Below are positions 5,112-7,467 of a stretch of 7,467 nucleotides of DNA, one piece after another (position 1 is the stretch's first letter; each line of letters opens with the position of its first letter). A program made the position numbers and the translations under genes. Under the pieces are notes generated by a model. That model was given only the letters and a program-made list of their open reading frames with translations, was not told where the DNA came from and did no database searches. The stretch comes from Vicinamibacteria bacterium (GTDB lineage: Bacteria > Acidobacteriota > Vicinamibacteria > Vicinamibacterales > UBA2999): NCBI GenBank assembly GCA_025938035.1, contig JAICQE010000192.1, positions 1-7,467 of the forward strand. The letters are read 5' to 3'.

Positions 5112-6278
5112 TCAAAACCCCCGCGTGATGACGACTTCCGACTCTTCGTCCGCCACGTCCACCATCTGAACCTGCAGGTTGCCGGCATTCGTTGCGTACG
5201 TCAGCGCTGCCTTCTTGGAGATTTCGCCGGCGCGGGCCAGCTTCTCGAGCTCCCCGTCGAAGTGCTGCATGCCGTCGAGCTCGCCGTCCCGCATCGCGTC
5301 CAGAAGCGTTTTCCCCTCGCTGTCGCCCTTTTCCAGGTACTCGCGCGTCCTCATCGTCGACTTCAGGATTTCGAGGATCGCGCGCCGTCCGCCGCCGGTC
5401 TTCGGAATGAGCCGCTGCGAGATGAAGTAGCGGAACGAACCGGCCAGGCGCGTGCGGATGGCCGCCTGGTCCGACGCCTCGAAGGTGCCGACGATGCGCT
5501 CGACGGTCTTGGACGCGTCGATCGTATGAAGCGTCGAGAAGACGAGGTGGCCGGTTTCGGCAGCGGTCATGGCGATTTCGATGGTTTCCCGATCGCGCAT
5601 TTCGCCGACGAGGATCACCTTGGGCGCCTGACGCAGCGCGGCGCGCAGCGCCGCAGAGAACGTCGGCGTGTCGCTGTGCAGCTCACGCTGGTGAACGGTT
5701 CCTTTCTTGTGCGCGTGGAGGAACTCGATCGGATCCTCGATGGTGAGGATATGTTCGGCGCGCGTCTCGTTGATCAGGTCGATGATCGCCGCAAGCGTGG
5801 ACGACTTCCCGGATCCCGTCGGTCCGGTGACGAGGACGATTCCGTTTTTCAGCCTGGCGACGTCAGCGAGCGCCGGCGGCAGATTCAGCTCGGCGATCGA
5901 CGGAATTCTTGCGGCGATCACACGCATGACGATGGCGTGAGAGCCGCGCTGCTTGAACACGTTGACGCGGAAACGTCCGCAGTCCGGCTGCGAGTACGAG
6001 AGGTCGCACGCACCCTGCTCCTTGAGGCTGTGGCGCGCCTGCTCGTTGCTGTCGATCAGATCCTGGGCGATCCGCGCCGTGTCGTCGGGCCGCAGAAACG
6101 GTGTATTGGGTAGCGGGACGGCGACGAGCTCGCCATGCTTCTCGACCTGTGCCGGACGGCCGGGCGAGAAGATCAGGTCGCTGACGCCGGGTCCGGCGTC
6201 GAGCAGCGTCTTGACGATTTCGGCCGTGGTGAGCGTGCAGCCTGATGCGATTGGTCTGTCGGCGACGATGTCGGTCAT
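5112..6278 (-). CDS. PilT/PilU-family type IV pilus retraction ATPase
   Basis: Hexameric cytoplasmic-face ATPase of the secretion superfamily that powers depolymerisation of type IV pili (twitching, DNA uptake). 388 residues, slightly longer than the usual PilT (about 345-360) because of an N-terminal extension of about 15 residues. The PAS-like N-domain includes VSDLIFSPGRPAQVEKHGEL (32-51). Then come Walker A GPTGSGKSS (152-160), the Asp box ILTIEDPIEF (177-186), Walker B VILVGEMRD with Glu226 (221-229) and the His box TGHLVFSTLHT (242-252). The C-terminal domain has QRLIP and the KTLLDAMRDGELDGMQHFDGEL segment (323-344). The sequence APKVILVGE replaces the canonical DPDVILVGE, and EKGDSEGKTLLDAM replaces the usual AIRNLIRE region. 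This suggests a paralogue subgroup rather than the primary PilT, so I give no symbol. No other pilus gene is in the window. Confidence 0.93.
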   Translation of the reverse strand: MTDIVADRPIASGCTLTTAEIVKTLLDAGPGVSDLIFSPGRPAQVEKHGELVAVPLPNTPFLRPDDTARIAQDLIDSNEQARHSLKEQGACDLSYSQPDCGRFRVNVFKQRGSHAIVMRVIAARIPSIAELNLPPALADVARLKNGIVLVTGPTGSGKSSTLAAIIDLINETRAEHILTIEDPIEFLHAHKKGTVHQRELHSDTPTFSAALRAALRQAPKVILVGEMRDRETIEIAMTAAETGHLVFSTLHTIDASKTVERIVGTFEASDQAAIRTRLAGSFRYFISQRLIPKTGGGRRAILEILKSTMRTREYLEKGDSEGKTLLDAMRDGELDGMQHFDGELEKLARAGEISKKAALTYATNAGNLQVQMVDVADEESEVVITRGF

Positions 6279-6304
6279 GGAAGCGGCTTTGCGGTCCGAA
6301 CCGT

Positions 6305-6333
6305 CTTATCGGCCGCCACACGTCATGAATTAA
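6305..6333 (-). promoter_or_regulatory. Possible sigma70-like promoter for the pilT-like gene
   Basis: On the minus strand TTAATT (6328-6333) and GATAAG (6305-6310) are separated by exactly 17 bp. They match the -35 and -10 consensus at 3/6 and 4/6 positions. A start point near 6298 would leave a leader of about 20 nt before the ATG at 6278. The placement is good but the matches are weak. Confidence 0.35.
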
Positions 6334-6338
6334 GTCCG

Positions 6339-6350
6339 TGACCGCGGTCA
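6339..6350. promoter_or_regulatory. 12-bp perfect palindrome TGACCGCGGTCA, candidate operator
   Basis: It lies in the 153-bp spacer between the divergent pilT-like and winged-helix genes, just upstream of the putative pilT-like -35. It could be a site for a dimeric regulator, possibly the adjacent winged-helix protein, but nothing in the sequence proves this. A second, shorter palindrome CAACGTTG lies at 6373-6380. Confidence 0.4.
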
Positions 6351-6398
6351 AAGCCAGCCGGGGCGATTTGCACAACGTTGCAGGGCGCCGCTCGCCTG

Positions 6399-6418
6399 CC
6401 CCCAGCGGAGTCGAGGGG
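6399..6418 (+). repeat. Second copy of the 20-bp repeat seen at the purK start
   Basis: CCCC[C]AGCGG[A]GTCGAGGGG matches 1553-1572 at 18 of 20 positions; the brackets mark the differences. It ends 13 nt before the GTG start of the winged-helix gene and contributes a GAGGGG run (6413-6418) that could act as a distant ribosome binding site. I associate CCCCTCGACTCCGCTGGGG-like strings with dispersed intergenic repeats in Acidobacteriota; this is recollection, not a search. Confidence 0.65.
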
Positions 6419-6419
6419 C

Positions 6420-6425
6420 TAGAAT
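6420..6425 (+). promoter_or_regulatory. Possible -10 box TAGAAT directly upstream of the winged-helix GTG
   Basis: TAGAAT matches the -10 consensus at 5 of 6 positions and ends 6 nt before the GTG at 6432. If used, transcription would start at or next to the start codon, giving a leaderless mRNA. No -35 hexamer lies at the expected distance (6397-6402). Confidence 0.25.
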
Positions 6426-6431
6426 GCGCCC

Positions 6432-7467
6432 GTGCCGTCATTTCCCAGCTTCGCGTTCGACCGCTTCGAGCTGGACACCTTCGCGCGGCGTGTCACCCGC
6501 GATGGCCAGCCGATAGCGGTCGCCGACCGGCACTTTGACGTCCTTTATTGCCTCGTCAGCCACCCGGCCGAACTGGTGACCAAGGACGCACTGGTCACCG
6601 CCGGCTGGGGAGACGTTGCCGTGACCGACAACAGCCTCGAGCAGGCGATCTCGGCCCTGCGGCGCGCGTTGGGGCCGCGCTCCGACGGCAGCCACTACAT
6701 CGAGACGGTTCCGCGGCGCGGATATCGATTCACCGCCTCGCCGGAACGCAAGACGGCGCGCGCGACCGACGAAAGCCTGGACGCCCTGATGGCGCCGCAC
6801 CGTGCCTGGCTCGAAGGGCGTGCGTCGCTCGAAACGCTGGAGAAGGAACATATCCGCCGCGCGCGACGCGACTTCGAGCAGGTCCTCGAGGCGTTTCCCG
6901 ACAACGCGACCGCGCACGTCGGCCTCGCCAACGCGCTGGCCATGGGATTCGAGATGACCCGCGCCGACGCCGAGCCGAATCGCGAGGCGCTGGCGTCGGC
7001 ACGCGAGCACGCGCTCGAGGCCTGCCGCCTCGATCCGCGTTTAGGCGAGGCGTGGGCGACGCTGGGCTTCGTTCTCAATTGCTGCGGCCAACCGGCGGAC
7101 GCGTTGGCGGCGGTGAGGCGGGCGGTCACCCTGGAATCCGACAACTGGCGCCATCACTTCCGTCTTGGCTACGTCGGATGGGGCGAAGAGCGTCTGCGGG
7201 CCGCGCGCAGAACGCTCGCGCTGCTGCCGGGCTTCCCGCTGGCGCATTGGCTGGCGGCGACGGTTCTCATCGCACGCAACGTGCTCGACGAAGCAGAGCG
7301 GGAGCTCCGGGCTGGCATTGCCGGCGAAGAGTCGCAGGGCTCGAACGTGCGCTTTACCGCCGTCGCGTTGCACTGGCTGCTGGGCCTGGTGCTGCTCGCT
7401 CGCGGCGACGAGGACGGTGCGCTCGTGGAGTTCGAGCGGGAGCTGGCCGCCGAAGCATCCGGTCACC
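6432..7467 (+). CDS. OmpR/ToxR-type winged-helix regulator with TPR-like repeats (runs off right edge)
   Basis: 345 in-frame codons are visible. An N-terminal DNA-binding domain (about residues 5-102) of the Trans_reg_C class contains HFDVLYCLVSHPAELVTKDAL (34-54), the recognition-helix segment VTDNSLEQAISALRRALGP (64-82) and the C-terminal hairpin YIETVPRRGYRF (89-100). After a linker (about 103-120) come helical TPR-like units, for example 145-170 (FPDNATAHVGLANALA) and 196-235 (CRLDPRLGEAWATLGFVLNCCGQPADALAAVRRAV), continuing to the edge. There is no receiver domain and no membrane segment in the visible part. GTG 6432 is chosen because the domain starts within a few residues; the nearby ATG at 6424 is in another frame. 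It is divergent from the pilT-like gene and could regulate it, but that is inferred from position only. Confidence 0.88.
   Translation, partial: MPSFPSFAFDRFELDTFARRVTRDGQPIAVADRHFDVLYCLVSHPAELVTKDALVTAGWGDVAVTDNSLEQAISALRRALGPRSDGSHYIETVPRRGYRFTASPERKTARATDESLDALMAPHRAWLEGRASLETLEKEHIRRARRDFEQVLEAFPDNATAHVGLANALAMGFEMTRADAEPNREALASAREHALEACRLDPRLGEAWATLGFVLNCCGQPADALAAVRRAVTLESDNWRHHFRLGYVGWGEERLRAARRTLALLPGFPLAHWLAATVLIARNVLDEAERELRAGIAGEESQGSNVRFTAVALHWLLGLVLLARGDEDGALVEFERELAAEASGH

Noticed and set aside
5262..6113. Long plus-strand open frame opposite the pilT-like gene
   Set aside because: It is an antisense shadow; all PilT motifs lie on the minus strand.

Overview
The window is high-GC DNA, densely packed with genes. 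It has short intergenic repeats and a transcription-factor architecture (OmpR/ToxR-type winged helix fused to a TPR-like repeat region) that I associate with Acidobacteriota, especially the Vicinamibacteria (subdivision 6). That placement is inferred from gene content and repeat style; the window has no rRNA or other taxonomic marker.

Layout from left to right: (1) the N-terminal 308 residues of a monomeric NADP-dependent isocitrate dehydrogenase, on the minus strand and running off the left edge; (2) a divergent intergenic region, then the plus-strand purE-purK pair (N5-CAIR mutase and N5-CAIR synthase, consecutive steps of de novo purine synthesis), separated by a repeat-derived imperfect palindrome that contains the purK start codon; (3) a 547-bp unit consisting of a small four-helix-bundle (S23/IVP family) gene enclosed by inverted arrays of an AGGnnTC-like heptamer, lying exactly between the 3' ends of purK and ada; (4) on the minus strand, an Ada-type bifunctional alkylation-repair protein and regulator whose last 14 codons and stop codon are supplied by the right-hand repeat; (5) about 400 bp with no convincing gene; (6) a small two-segment membrane protein on the minus strand; (7) a PilT/PilU-family pilus-retraction ATPase on the minus strand; (8) a divergent promoter region with a 12-bp perfect palindrome; (9) a plus-strand winged-helix/TPR regulator running off the right edge.

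Most genes are ordinary housekeeping or accessory genes. purE and purK probably form an operon. icd and purE are transcribed divergently, as are pilT and the winged-helix gene. The feature most worth attention is the heptamer-bounded four-helix-bundle unit (about 2707-3253). Its outer 35-bp arms match at 33 of 35 positions in inverted orientation, it begins one base after the purK stop codon, and it has rewritten the C-terminus of Ada. This looks like a small, possibly non-autonomous mobile or repeat-spread unit. A second dispersed 20-bp repeat (18 of 20 matches) occurs just upstream of two different GTG start codons, at purK and at the winged-helix gene.
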